Shown here one piece after another: positions 8,982 through 17,092 of a stretch of DNA of 64,000 bases. The stretch is from contig OZ243937.1 of assembly GCA_965214085.1 (NCBI GenBank), positions 1,612,001-1,676,000 on the forward strand, read 5' to 3'. The translations under genes were made by a program, and so were the position numbers. The notes beneath the pieces were generated by a model that ran no database searches, had not been told where the DNA came from, and saw nothing but the letters and a program-made list of their open reading frames with translations. Source of the DNA: UBA6055 sp965214085 (GTDB lineage Bacteria > Chloroflexota > Anaerolineae > Aggregatilineales > Phototrophicaceae). The stretch's first letter is position 1. Each line of letters opens with the position of its first letter.

Positions 8982-9867
8982 CCCCCAGCAACAACAGGGC
9001 GCTGCCCAGCGCTTGCCACGAGGTAGGGATCTCGCTGAAGATGACAAAAGCCCAGAAAGCGGCCAGGACGGGCATGGCTTGGGCAGTCACCGTAATCACA
9101 GTGGGCGACACGTATTTCAGCACGAAATTAAGCGCGCCGTGGCCGATGATCTGCGCGAGAATCGCCAGCAGCAGCACCCATAAATAGCCGCGAATATCGT
9201 AGCCGACCAGCGACACCCGGCTCAAGCCAATTATCAGCAAAGTTACGGCTGAGCCGGCTGTATAAACCAGCCAGATATAGGGAATGAATGATGTCGTCGA
9301 ACGGACCGTGCGGCCAATGGTGATATAGAGAGCGGCGGAGCAAGCGCTGATCGCCGCCAGTAGCACGCCCAAACCCGGGTTGGCGTCGGCGCTGATGACG
9401 GGCGCGCCAGAGCTAGCGAAAGCCACGACCAAGCCGCCCGCCAGCGCCAAGCTGATACCCGCCCAGATGGCCCGGCTGAGCCTGCCCTTGAGCAGCGTGA
9501 CTTCGAAGACCGCCACCCAGATGGGAATGGTCGCGATCAGCGCTTGATTGATCATGATGCTAATATGCGTCAGCGATGTCGCCATCAGCGTGATATTGAT
9601 GCCAAAAAGTGTGCCAGCGGCCAATGCCAACCAGCGGCTGCGGGCCGGCATTTGCCTGATTTCAAACCTGCCTCGGTACAAAATATACGGGGCAAACATG
9701 ACTGTGCCGGTGATCATGCGCCCAAAAGCCACCAGCGCCGGCGGCATATCGTATTGGAAAGCGTAACGAACGCAAATCGGGCCGAATGACCAGGCGAAGA
9801 TTGATATGCCTACCAATACGCCGATCTGCGCGGTCGAGGGCGCCAGACCCTTAGTCCGCATCATCAT
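8938..9867 (-). CDS. EamA-family (DMT superfamily) transporter
   Basis: The protein has about ten hydrophobic segments in two five-helix EamA repeats. Typical family patterns include AFGRMITGTVMFAPYILYRGR in the first half and GHGALNFVLKYVSPTVITV plus a glycine-rich final helix in the second. These proteins export or exchange metabolites; the substrate is unknown. I placed the start at the ATG cluster 9867/9864/9861, since residues further upstream only mirror the neighbouring gene. The start overlaps the end of the other EamA gene by about 17 bp. The two are likely co-transcribed paralogues. Confidence 0.85.
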   Translation of the reverse strand: MMMRTKGLAPSTAQIGVLVGISIFAWSFGPICVRYAFQYDMPPALVAFGRMITGTVMFAPYILYRGRFEIRQMPARSRWLALAAGTLFGINITLMATSLTHISIMINQALIATIPIWVAVFEVTLLKGRLSRAIWAGISLALAGGLVVAFASSGAPVISADANPGLGVLLAAISACSAALYITIGRTVRSTTSFIPYIWLVYTAGSAVTLLIIGLSRVSLVGYDIRGYLWVLLLAILAQIIGHGALNFVLKYVSPTVITVTAQAMPVLAAFWAFVIFSEIPTSWQALGSALLLLGVTIVLRGQRRGPTE

Positions 9868-10849
9868 GCTTGCTTTTCGACTGGCGGATTTCGCCGCGGC
9901 TGGCGAGCAATACGCCGATGACGATGATGATGCTGCCCGCGATTTGCTGCTGCGGCGGCAACTCGCGAAAGAGCGCCAGAGCCAATAGCGCGCTGCCCAG
10001 CGGCTCAAGCTGGGAAAACATGCTGACCAGCGCCGCGGGAAAGTACTCCAGCAGATAATTCAGCGAGGAGTGCCCCAGCAACTGCGGTATCAAGCCCATA
10101 GCCAGCAGCACGGCGTAGCCCTCTGCCGCATAGCCGGTTACGCGCGTCGACGTCAGCAAGATTACCGCGCCGGCGCAGATGGCCGCCACGCCGTAGACCA
10201 GCCAGACGTAGGGAATGACGGGCAGCCGAGCGCGCAGCACCCTTCCGATGAGCATATACACCGATACGGACAACGCGCCAATCCAGGCTAGCAGCGCGCC
10301 TGTCGCCGTGGCGCTCAGGTCGTCCGCGCCGCGCGCCGTCAATTCTGCCCCGGCGTTGATAGGAATGCCGATGATGACACCGCCAGCGAGCGCGATGATC
10401 AAACCGGCGACAACCAATCGCGATAGTCGAATATGGAGAAACAGCACTTCGAGAATCGCGACCCAGATGGGACCGGTCGAGACGATGACGACGCTCACCA
10501 GAACTGTCGTGAATTGCAGCGACGATACCCAGGCGGTGAAGTGGATGGCCAGGCAGAGCCCGGCGAGGACGATCAACAACAATTCCCGTCGCGACAAGTT
10601 CGCCATCTGTTGAATATGACGCCGGAGCGCCAGCGGGGTGAGCGCAAGGGCGGCGATGGCGAGGCGCGCGGCGGCAATCAGCAACGGCGGCATGTCCGCG
10701 TCCAGCGCGTAGCGGATGAGTATGGCCGCCGACGATGTGGCGGCGATAGCCAGCAGAATTACGAAATAGGCGCGGTACGGGGTTGTTCGCTCGCCTGAGG
10801 TTTCATTCGCTTGCAAGGACTGCTCTCCCGGGACATCAGCGTTTATCAT
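9851..10849 (-). CDS. EamA-family (DMT superfamily) transporter, upstream paralogue
   Basis: Ten predicted membrane helices are arranged as two EamA repeats. A short hydrophilic N-terminus (about residues 1-25) comes first. It shares the landmarks of its downstream neighbour: PYVWLVYG in the middle and LLGHSSLNYLLEYFPAALVSM late in the protein. The pair probably arose by tandem duplication and may act as a heterodimer, which is inference only. The C-terminal tail is charged (EIRQSKSKHDDAD). Just upstream is MITE-like element B, so its promoter region has been affected by an insertion. Confidence 0.87.
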   Translation of the reverse strand: MINADVPGEQSLQANETSGERTTPYRAYFVILLAIAATSSAAILIRYALDADMPPLLIAAARLAIAALALTPLALRRHIQQMANLSRRELLLIVLAGLCLAIHFTAWVSSLQFTTVLVSVVIVSTGPIWVAILEVLFLHIRLSRLVVAGLIIALAGGVIIGIPINAGAELTARGADDLSATATGALLAWIGALSVSVYMLIGRVLRARLPVIPYVWLVYGVAAICAGAVILLTSTRVTGYAAEGYAVLLAMGLIPQLLGHSSLNYLLEYFPAALVSMFSQLEPLGSALLALALFRELPPQQQIAGSIIIVIGVLLASRGEIRQSKSKHDDAD

Positions 10850-10905
10850 TGCGCGAATCCTGCAGAAAACAAGTCGGAATCAAAGCGGGAAGGCTGGCGC
10901 CTAGC

Positions 10906-11113
10906 CAGGGCAAGCGCATAAATAATTTTTCAGCACAGAGGCGCCGAAGCATAACCAAGAATGTCATGCGAAGAAGCGCGCCGTGTAGGGGCGACCAATC
11001 TGGTCGCCCGCTTCCGCTGCGACTCGTGGTTTCGGGCGGCATGCAAATTCGCCCCTTGATTATGTAATTTATCGCAGCGAACGACGCTTAATCGTTTTGA
11101 GGCGATTGCCCTG
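10906..11113. mobile_element. MITE-like element B (between EamA and sod genes)
   Basis: Left end CAGGGCAAGCGCATAAATAA and right end (reverse complement) CAGGGCAATCGCCTCAAAAC match at 15 of 20 positions. Directly outside are GGCGCCTAGC (10896-10905) and GGCGACTAGC (11114-11123), a 9-of-10 direct repeat that looks like a 10-bp target duplication. Inside are a degenerate CACAGAG arm and the palindromic block 10984-11009 (GGGCGACCA-ATC-TGGTCGCCC). There is no plausible gene inside. Confidence 0.78.
10953..11037 (+). repeat. 85-bp dispersed repeat, inverted copy at 45447-45531
   Basis: This stretch matches the reverse complement of 45447-45531 with about two mismatches. It spans the GTAGGGGCGACCAATCTGGTCGCCC hairpin and flanking unique-looking DNA. 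Both copies lie inside or next to MITE-like elements, 34 kb apart and in opposite orientation. Confidence 0.85.
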
Positions 11114-11195
11114 GGCGACTAGCACGCGGTCTAGGAAGTTCGCGCTTCTGCGAGTACAATTTGGAGGAGTTCTGCCCCGGCTTTAGCCCAGACTG

Positions 11196-11226
11196 TTGGC
11201 GACAACGCGGTCTGGCATGTTAGAAT
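11196..11226 (+). promoter_or_regulatory. Candidate promoter for the sod genes
   Basis: TTGGCG (11196-11201), a 19-bp spacer and TAGAAT (11221-11226) lie about 50 bp before the sod start. The spacer is long, so support is modest. Confidence 0.35.
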
Positions 11227-11276
11227 GTCGGTGAATATCGTTCGAATCCACAAGTACATTAGGAGCGAGTTGAGTC

Positions 11277-11879
11277 ATGGCTTTTGAATTACCATCTCTT
11301 CCCTATGCAGAGGACGCGCTGGAGCCGCATATTGATGCCCGCACCATGGGTATTCACCACGGCAAACACCACGCTGGCTATGCCACCAAGCTGAACGCGG
11401 CGATCGCCGGCACCGAACTGGAAGGCAAAAGCATTGAGGCGATCCTGGGCGACCTCAGCGCAGTGCCGGAGGGCATCCGCGGCGCAGTTCGCAACAATGG
11501 CGGCGGCTATGCCAATCACAATTTATTCTGGCAGATCATGAGCCCGGATGGCGGAGGTGAACCCAGCGGCGCGCTTGCTGAGGCCATCAACAGCGCCTTC
11601 GGGAGTTTTGGCGACTTTCAATCGGCGTTTTCGGATGCCGCCGCCAATCAGTTTGGCTCCGGCTGGGCTTGGCTGACGGTTGCAGACGGCGCCGTAAGCG
11701 TTAGTTCGACACCCAACCAGGATACGCCGCTGATGGAAGGCATCACACCCATCCTCGGCCTTGATGTATGGGAACACGCCTATTATCTCAAGTACCAGAA
11801 CTTGCGCCCGGATTACATTGCCGCCTTCTTCAATGTGATCAACTGGGGCAAGGTCGCGGAGTTGTACGCGGCTGGATAG
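11277..11879 (+). CDS. sodA: Cytosolic Fe/Mn-family superoxide dismutase, Mn-like
   Basis: It disproportionates superoxide to peroxide and oxygen. Metal ligands are visible as His in GIHHGKHHAGY (N-terminal helix), His in GGGYANHNLFW, and Asp plus His in LGLDVWEHAYY. Gln in TPNQDTPL matches the Mn-type outer-sphere residue. No export signal is present, so this is the cytoplasmic copy. At 200 residues it is normal. AGGAG lies about 10-15 bp before ATG 11277. A second, exported paralogue follows 82 bp downstream in the same direction. Confidence 0.95.
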   Translation: MAFELPSLPYAEDALEPHIDARTMGIHHGKHHAGYATKLNAAIAGTELEGKSIEAILGDLSAVPEGIRGAVRNNGGGYANHNLFWQIMSPDGGGEPSGALAEAINSAFGSFGDFQSAFSDAAANQFGSGWAWLTVADGAVSVSSTPNQDTPLMEGITPILGLDVWEHAYYLKYQNLRPDYIAAFFNVINWGKVAELYAAG

Positions 11880-11961
11880 CCGAGTCGCAGCGATGGAACA
11901 CAGCGCGCCGGTCTGGTTCGCTGTGTTTTGTTTTATGGCGGGCGTGTATAGGAGGAGATCG

Positions 11962-12705
11962 ATGGCGAATCGGCTGCAGGGGCTTAGCCGCCGCGATGTC
12001 TTGAAGTTGTCTGCGGCGGGAATCATGAGCGCAGGGCTGGCTGGCGCGCCAATCGGCAGTGCCGACCAGGAGCGACTGGCATCTCAATCCCATGGCGACA
12101 CCTGGCCCTTTGAATTGCCGCGGTTGCCTTACGCGGAAAATGCCCTCGAGCCATTCATCGACGCGCGCACGATGGGCATCCACCACGGCAAACATCACGC
12201 CGGCTACACCAACAAGCTCAACGCGGCGATCGATGGCAGCGATTTGCTTGAGCTGACGATCGAAGAACTCCTCGCGGATCTTGACGCAGTACCGCAGGAA
12301 ATTCGCCGGGCGGTCAGGAACAACGGCGGCGGCTACGCCAACCACAGCTTGTTCTGGCAAGTCATGAGTCCCGACGGCGGCGGCGAGCCGGGCGGCGCGC
12401 TGGCTGAAGCGGTCAGCAGCGCCTTCGGCAGTTTCGGGGAGTTTCAGGCGGATTTCGCGGCGGCGGCCGGCGACGTCTTCGGGTCGGGCTGGGCTTGGCT
12501 GCTGGTGGATGGCGCCGCGCTGAGCATCGACACGACGCCCAACCAGGACAGTCCGCTGATGGCGGGGAAAACGCCTATCCTCGGCCTCGACGTCTGGGAG
12601 CACGCTTACTACCTCCACTATCAGAATCGGCGCGCGGATTATATCGCTGCATTCTACAATGTGATCAACTGGCAGCGGGTCGGCGAGCTGTATCTGGCCG
12701 CTTGA
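11962..12705 (+). CDS. Tat-exported Fe/Mn-family superoxide dismutase
   Basis: The first 35 residues from ATG 11962 are a twin-arginine signal (LSRRDVLKLSAAGIMSAGLA: SRRxxLK plus a hydrophobic stretch). A complete SOD domain follows, with the same ligand motifs as the upstream gene (GIHHGKHHAGY, NHSLFW, DVWEHAYY) and high identity to it. Folding with metal before export fits the Tat route. GGAGGAG at 11951-11957 fixes the start. The last codons overlap an exact 10-bp direct repeat that flanks MITE-like element C. The pair looks like a duplication in which one copy gained a signal, protecting the cell surface from superoxide. Confidence 0.93.
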   Translation: MANRLQGLSRRDVLKLSAAGIMSAGLAGAPIGSADQERLASQSHGDTWPFELPRLPYAENALEPFIDARTMGIHHGKHHAGYTNKLNAAIDGSDLLELTIEELLADLDAVPQEIRRAVRNNGGGYANHSLFWQVMSPDGGGEPGGALAEAVSSAFGSFGEFQADFAAAAGDVFGSGWAWLLVDGAALSIDTTPNQDSPLMAGKTPILGLDVWEHAYYLHYQNRRADYIAAFYNVINWQRVGELYLAA

Positions 12706-12707
12706 CC

Positions 12708-12974
12708 CAGGGCAATCCCTACAAAATGATAGCGGCTGAAAAGGTGGAAATCTAAACTGAAAATCAACTACAGAGGGCGCAGAGAGCACAGAGAAAAGCA
12801 AATAATATGTGTTCATGTCTTATTTGAACTGTGATTTGTGGTTCACGTTTCGCTAGTGACTGTTGCCAAGTCCAGGCCGCTGATTTAGTAGAATAGTCGT
12901 CTAAACTCTATAAAACTCTGTGCCTCTGTGCCTCTGTGCCTCTGTGGTAAAAATATTTTGAAGCGATTGTCCTG
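12708..12974. mobile_element. MITE-like element C with exact 10-bp target duplication
   Basis: Ends CAGGGCAATCCCTACAAAAT (left) and CAGGACAATCGCTTCAAAAT (right, reverse complement) match at 17 of 20. Both sides carry CCGCTTGACC exactly (12698-12707 and 12975-12984), the signature of transposition. The left duplication contains the TGA stop of the second SOD gene. Inside, CACAGAG arms (12773-12795) face their inverted copies CTCTGTGCCTCTGTG (about 12915-12948). It fills most of the 364-bp gap before the fumarase/aspartase gene and may place that gene's promoter next to its right edge. Confidence 0.85.
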
Positions 12975-13069
12975 CCGCTTGACCGGCTTGACGTTCTAAA
13001 CTTCAGCGAAGGGCGCTACAATTGTGGCGCTCTTTTGCAATTTGACCTTGGCTGACAGGAGATGATCCG

Positions 13070-14470
13070 ATGACCGAATATCGTATCGAGGCGGATTCGA
13101 TCGGCGAAGTGCGGGTGCCCAGGGAAGCGCTCTACGCGGCACAGACGCAGCGCGCCCTTGAGAATTTCCCCATCACGGGCATGAAGCCACTGCCCGCATT
13201 CATTTGGAGCATCACGTTGGTTAAGCGGGCGGCCGCCGAAGTCAACATGGAGCTGGGCCTACTCGACGAGACGCTGGCGGCGGCGATCATCCAAGCCGGC
13301 GACGAGATCCTGGCTGGGCAGCATCACCAGCACTTCGTGGTTGATCCCTTTCAGGCCGGCGCGGGCACCAGCCACAATATGAACGCCAACGAAGTAATGG
13401 CCAACCGCGCCAATCAGCTGCTCGGTTACGCGGTGGACGCGGCCGACAAACCCGTGCATCCCAACGATCATGTCAACATGGCGCAATCGACCAACGACAC
13501 CATCCCGACCGCGATTCGGCTGGGCGTTCTCTGGCGGCTGGACGAGCTGCTGGCGACGCTCGCCCGCTTCGTCGCCGTGACGCGGGGCAAGGCGGCCGAA
13601 TGGGACGATGTGGTCAAGACGGGTCGGACGCACCTGCAAGACGCGGTGCCGATACGCCTGGGCCAGGAAGTGGGCGCCTGGGCGACGGCTATCGAGCGGG
13701 GCAGCGAAAAAGTCACCTTCGCGGCCGAGGGGCTGCGGCGGCTGGGCATCGGCGGGACGGCGGCCGGCACCGGCTTAAACGCGCATCCGCAGTATCACGC
13801 GCGTATGGTGGCCAAGTTGTCGGCGCTGACCGGCATCAGCCTGTACGAGAGCGACGACCTCTTTGAATCGATGCAGTCGATGGGCGACGCGGTCTTTTTC
13901 TCGGCCGCGCTGCGTAATCTGGCCATGGATTTCACGCGCATCGCCAACGACCTGCGCTTGCTATCCGCGGGGCCGACCACCGGCATCGCCGAGCTGACCT
14001 GCCCGACTGTGCAGCCGGGCTCGTCCATCATGCCGGGCAAGGTCAACCCGGTGCTGGCGGAGATGCTGAATCAAGCCATGTACCACGTGATGGGCAACGA
14101 TACGACCGTGAACCTCTGCGGCGCGGCGGGCCAATTCGAGCTCAACGTGATGATGCCGGTCATCGCGCATAACCTGAACGAGATGATGCAGGTGATGATC
14201 GGGGCGGTGGGCGCGTTCACGGACAAGCTGATGGCGGGCTTGGCGGTCAATCGCGAGCGGGCGGAAAGCTGGCTGTCGCGCAATCCGATTCTGGTGACGG
14301 CGCTGAATCCCATCATCGGTTACAACAATGGCGCCAAGGTGGCGAAGCAGGCGCTGGCGGAGGGCAAGAGCGTGCGCGAAGTGGTGCTGGAGCTGGGCTT
14401 GATGGAGGCGGCGGAGCTGGACGCGGCGCTGGATGCTCACGCGATGACTGAGGGTGGGATTGCGGAGTAG
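13070..14470 (+). CDS. Class II fumarase / aspartate ammonia-lyase family enzyme
   Basis: The family signature GSSIMPGKVNP is near residues 317-327 and carries the catalytic-loop serine. TGRTHLQDAVP and MAQSTNDTIPTA supply the other active-site regions. Several features lean to aspartase (ENFPITGM, GNDTTV followed by AGQFELNVMMPVI) and others to fumarase (HLQDA). I therefore leave the substrate open: fumarate hydration in the TCA cycle or aspartate deamination. The 466-residue length suits both. AGGAG precedes ATG 13070. TACAAT at 13017-13022 is a possible -10. It is monocistronic, followed by the restriction-modification pair. Confidence 0.88.
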   Translation: MTEYRIEADSIGEVRVPREALYAAQTQRALENFPITGMKPLPAFIWSITLVKRAAAEVNMELGLLDETLAAAIIQAGDEILAGQHHQHFVVDPFQAGAGTSHNMNANEVMANRANQLLGYAVDAADKPVHPNDHVNMAQSTNDTIPTAIRLGVLWRLDELLATLARFVAVTRGKAAEWDDVVKTGRTHLQDAVPIRLGQEVGAWATAIERGSEKVTFAAEGLRRLGIGGTAAGTGLNAHPQYHARMVAKLSALTGISLYESDDLFESMQSMGDAVFFSAALRNLAMDFTRIANDLRLLSAGPTTGIAELTCPTVQPGSSIMPGKVNPVLAEMLNQAMYHVMGNDTTVNLCGAAGQFELNVMMPVIAHNLNEMMQVMIGAVGAFTDKLMAGLAVNRERAESWLSRNPILVTALNPIIGYNNGAKVAKQALAEGKSVREVVLELGLMEAAELDAALDAHAMTEGGIAE

Positions 14471-14541
14471 GGGGTTTGGCGGCAAAGTGACGCTAGTGGG
14501 GTTGGTGTGGCGAGTGGATGGTCGCGGATCTCGATATAAGT

Positions 14542-14569
14542 TTGCCGAGACTTCCAAGTCTGCTACAAT
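14542..14569 (+). promoter_or_regulatory. Promoter of the restriction-modification genes (extended -10)
   Basis: TTGCCG at 14542-14547, a 16-bp spacer and TACAAT at 14564-14569 preceded by TGC (extended -10 TGn). The start point near 14576 argues for translation from ATG 14614 rather than the GTG at 14572. Confidence 0.55.
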
Positions 14570-14613
14570 AAGTGGTCAGTGATTATGCTGAGTCTCCGAC
14601 AAATGTCTGTCAC

Positions 14614-15999
14614 ATGATTACGAAAACTCAACTGCATGACTTCAAGGAAAATGACTTAGACGCTCTGTATGAGCATCTGCGGTCGTGTTCGTCGTCGCTT
14701 GAAGCGCGCGTCATTTTGGAAAATCTCGGAAGGCTACCAGATAATTTCGACGGTGAAGTCCTCGTCCCATTCTTGAGCGACGCCATACGTGACACTCGAT
14801 ATTGGGCAGTAAAGAATCTAGGAAAGACTGAAGATATTCGATTCTTACATCGGCTAAGCGAAGTCGCCGTTGAGGACGGGAGTTCGACGGTCCGGCGTGA
14901 AGCGGTTTCCGCGATTGGGCGGATGCGGAACAATCGGGCTATTACTACATTGGTGCGGTTTCTGCAAGATAGCGACCCAAATGTCGTGCTTCAAGCAATA
15001 CGGGGACTGCTTGTCTTTAAGTCCCAGGAGCGAGTTCGTCACTGTCTATTTGAGTTAAGAGAACATCCCAACGAGCAAATACAAGATGTACTTGCTCGTG
15101 AGTTTGACTCAGATGCGCCGATTATTGACTATGGCATGCATTACGAGTCGCCGGACTATATGAAAAATGTTGTTGTCGAAGGAGATACTCGCGAGGTTAT
15201 GCAACTGCTGCCTGATGGGTGTATTCATCTGACCTTCACATCGCCACCGTATTACAACGCTAGGGACTATTCAACATACAAGAGCTATCAAGAATACTTG
15301 GATTTCCTTAGCGAAGTTTTTGCCGCAGTGTACCGCATCACAAAAGAAGGGCGGTTTCTTCTTATTAATACGTCTCCCGTGATAGTATCGCGATTCAGCC
15401 GCAAGCATTCCAGTAGACGTTATCCGATTCCGTTTGACTTACATAATGTCGTGAGTAAATTAGGCTGGGAATTCATTGATGATATAGTCTGGGCGAAACC
15501 GGAAGCCTCGGTCAAGAATCGCAATGGGGGCTTTCAGCAGCATCGGAAACCACTTGGTTACAAGCCCAACATGGTAACTGAATATGTGATGGTCTACCGA
15601 AAGAAAACCACGCGATTGATTGACTGGAATATGCGACAGTATCCAAAAGCCATTATTGATGAGAGCAAGGTCGAGGGGCAATTTGAGACGACAAATCTCT
15701 GGGAAATTGACCCGGTCAGCGACAAAGTTCATTCTGCTGTCTTCCCGCGAGACCTTTGCGACAAGGTCGTCCAGTATTATTCATTTGTTGGCGACTTGCT
15801 ATTTGATCCGTTTGCTGGCAGTGGGACTTTTGGCGTATCGGCAATCGCGCAAGGGCGACGCTTTTTTCTCACGGAGCAAGAGCCAGCCTATGTCGAGCGA
15901 ATGAAAGAGCAGTTCCAGGCCGCGTCATGTCCGGATGATGGAATCGCACGTTTTGTCCAAGCTTGCGAGTTTACTCAACTTATCAAGGATGGCTCATAG
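14614..15999 (+). CDS. Type II DNA methyltransferase (beta-class) with N-terminal HEAT-like repeats
   Basis: The amino-methyltransferase motif IV is TSPPY near residues 209-213. The AdoMet-binding motif I, DPFAGSGT, follows at about 398-405; this IV-before-I order defines the beta class, which makes N6-adenine or N4-cytosine marks. Residues 1 to about 170 look like HEAT/PBS repeats (IRDTRYWAVKNLGK, VRREAVSAIGRM), an uncommon front-end for a type II enzyme. The gene is visibly richer in A+T than its neighbours. Its stop overlaps the GTG of the nuclease gene by one base, so protection and restriction are translated together. Confidence 0.9.
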   Translation: MITKTQLHDFKENDLDALYEHLRSCSSSLEARVILENLGRLPDNFDGEVLVPFLSDAIRDTRYWAVKNLGKTEDIRFLHRLSEVAVEDGSSTVRREAVSAIGRMRNNRAITTLVRFLQDSDPNVVLQAIRGLLVFKSQERVRHCLFELREHPNEQIQDVLAREFDSDAPIIDYGMHYESPDYMKNVVVEGDTREVMQLLPDGCIHLTFTSPPYYNARDYSTYKSYQEYLDFLSEVFAAVYRITKEGRFLLINTSPVIVSRFSRKHSSRRYPIPFDLHNVVSKLGWEFIDDIVWAKPEASVKNRNGGFQQHRKPLGYKPNMVTEYVMVYRKKTTRLIDWNMRQYPKAIIDESKVEGQFETTNLWEIDPVSDKVHSAVFPRDLCDKVVQYYSFVGDLLFDPFAGSGTFGVSAIAQGRRFFLTEQEPAYVERMKEQFQAASCPDDGIARFVQACEFTQLIKDGS

Positions 16000-16910
16000 T
16001 GGCTCTGTCAAACCGTTCCCTCCAGAGCGCCTTGCGTATGATCCTGAAGAGTGAACACCATAGAATGATCACCGTAGACCAAATTGCGAGCAAATTCATC
16101 GAATTCACCGTAGAATTTTTCAAGGACTTGGTCGCTGCCAAACTGAACGGCAACCAGATCGACATGTCGTGGTACAGAAGCTACTTCTTGACCGGCAACT
16201 TCTCAGCAACTGACACAGTAATATACTCAGGATTGAATAAGAAGACGATCGAAAATATCTATGGTACAAGCAAGAAATCAGTTGCCTTAGAAGTTGCTCC
16301 GAATTATCACGATGAATTGATCAAGAAGGTAGAAGCGTTAGTTGACAATGACTTTTCGGACTTGGAAATTGAACTTACGATCAAATATGGTGGAGTCAGT
16401 GTCGACTTATCGTTGAGCGAAACTCTTGTTGTCATCACTGCACTGGGAGCCAAGCGCGCCCAAATCCGTGGCGGAGCTTGGAGCGAGCTTGGAAAACGAA
16501 TCGAACTCCCGCTAATGCTTACATTAGCGAAGCTATACAGTGTGCCTGAGCCTTACTATTCCACGAAGGGACGTACCGGCGAATCCCGCGAGGTTGACTT
16601 TCACTTCATCGACGGAAGCGGAATCGCTCACTACTGCGAAGTCAAGCTGATGGGCAAAGGCAATCCTGAAAGCGCGGATAGCGCTATAGCCCGTGATTCA
16701 AACATATTTGTCGCTGACACACTGTCGGACGCCAACAAGGAGCAACTTACAAGGCGAGGTCGCGCGTGGATTGAGTTACGCCAACAAGACGGTTACAGGA
16801 AAATGTTTCACATCCTAAAATACTTGGTTATCCCTTGCCAGGATTTCTCCGGAGATTTAGACGCGGCGCTAGACAAAATTATCCCGCAAGTGTTTGCCGA
16901 AATCGCCTGA
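15999..16910 (+). CDS. Type II restriction endonuclease (PD-(D/E)XK type, possibly CfrBI-like)
   Basis: The gene is paired with and overlaps the methyltransferase. A probable nuclease core is Asp200 (SREVDFHFIDG), then Glu214-Val-Lys216 (HYCEVKLMG), giving D-(13)-ExK. The remainder is mixed alpha/beta without other recognisable domains. I recall a likeness to the CfrBI restriction family, but this is tentative. GTG 15999 has AAGGA 9 bp upstream. The 303-residue length and low GC match the methyltransferase, which suggests joint arrival by transfer. The recognition site is unknown. Confidence 0.78.
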   Translation: MALSNRSLQSALRMILKSEHHRMITVDQIASKFIEFTVEFFKDLVAAKLNGNQIDMSWYRSYFLTGNFSATDTVIYSGLNKKTIENIYGTSKKSVALEVAPNYHDELIKKVEALVDNDFSDLEIELTIKYGGVSVDLSLSETLVVITALGAKRAQIRGGAWSELGKRIELPLMLTLAKLYSVPEPYYSTKGRTGESREVDFHFIDGSGIAHYCEVKLMGKGNPESADSAIARDSNIFVADTLSDANKEQLTRRGRAWIELRQQDGYRKMFHILKYLVIPCQDFSGDLDAALDKIIPQVFAEIA

Positions 16911-16924
16911 GACTTATAGTCTCA
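16908..16924. terminator. Hairpin at the end of the restriction gene
   Basis: TGAGACT-TAT-AGTCTCA is a perfect 7-bp stem that starts at the stop codon. There is no T run after it, so it may only be a weak terminator or mRNA-end stabiliser. Confidence 0.3.
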
Positions 16925-16926
16925 AA

Positions 16927-16956
16927 TTCGCAACCCCCACCCTATTACGCTATACT
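16927..16956 (+). promoter_or_regulatory. Candidate promoter of the first sugar ABC operon
   Basis: TTCGCA (16927-16932), an 18-bp spacer and TATACT (16951-16956) lie about 135 bp before the binding-protein gene. No operator repeat is obvious. Confidence 0.35.
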
Positions 16957-17092
16957 CCCCTCATCTAATTGACTGCGCCGATGGCACGGTCGTGTCTCAC
17001 CCACTCAACTGAAGGGAGCGCCTACTGACAATCGACAACGCTGCAGTTCCAGTACGATTCTGTTCGACTTTATCATCAAGAAAGGTCAGAAA

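Noticed and set aside
10783..11067. Short plus-strand frame across element B with a copy near 45.5 kb
   Set aside because: The shared peptide arises because the 85-bp repeat is duplicated. There is no ribosome site, and the two frames differ outside the repeat.
11839..12816. 325-codon antisense frame across the two SOD genes
   Set aside because: The repeated patterns in it only mirror the duplicated SOD sequence; sense genes have all metal ligands.
13070..14470. Firm naming as fumC
   Set aside because: Aspartase-like segments (GNDTTV, AGQFELNV) and fumarase-like ones are mixed; sequence reading alone cannot decide.
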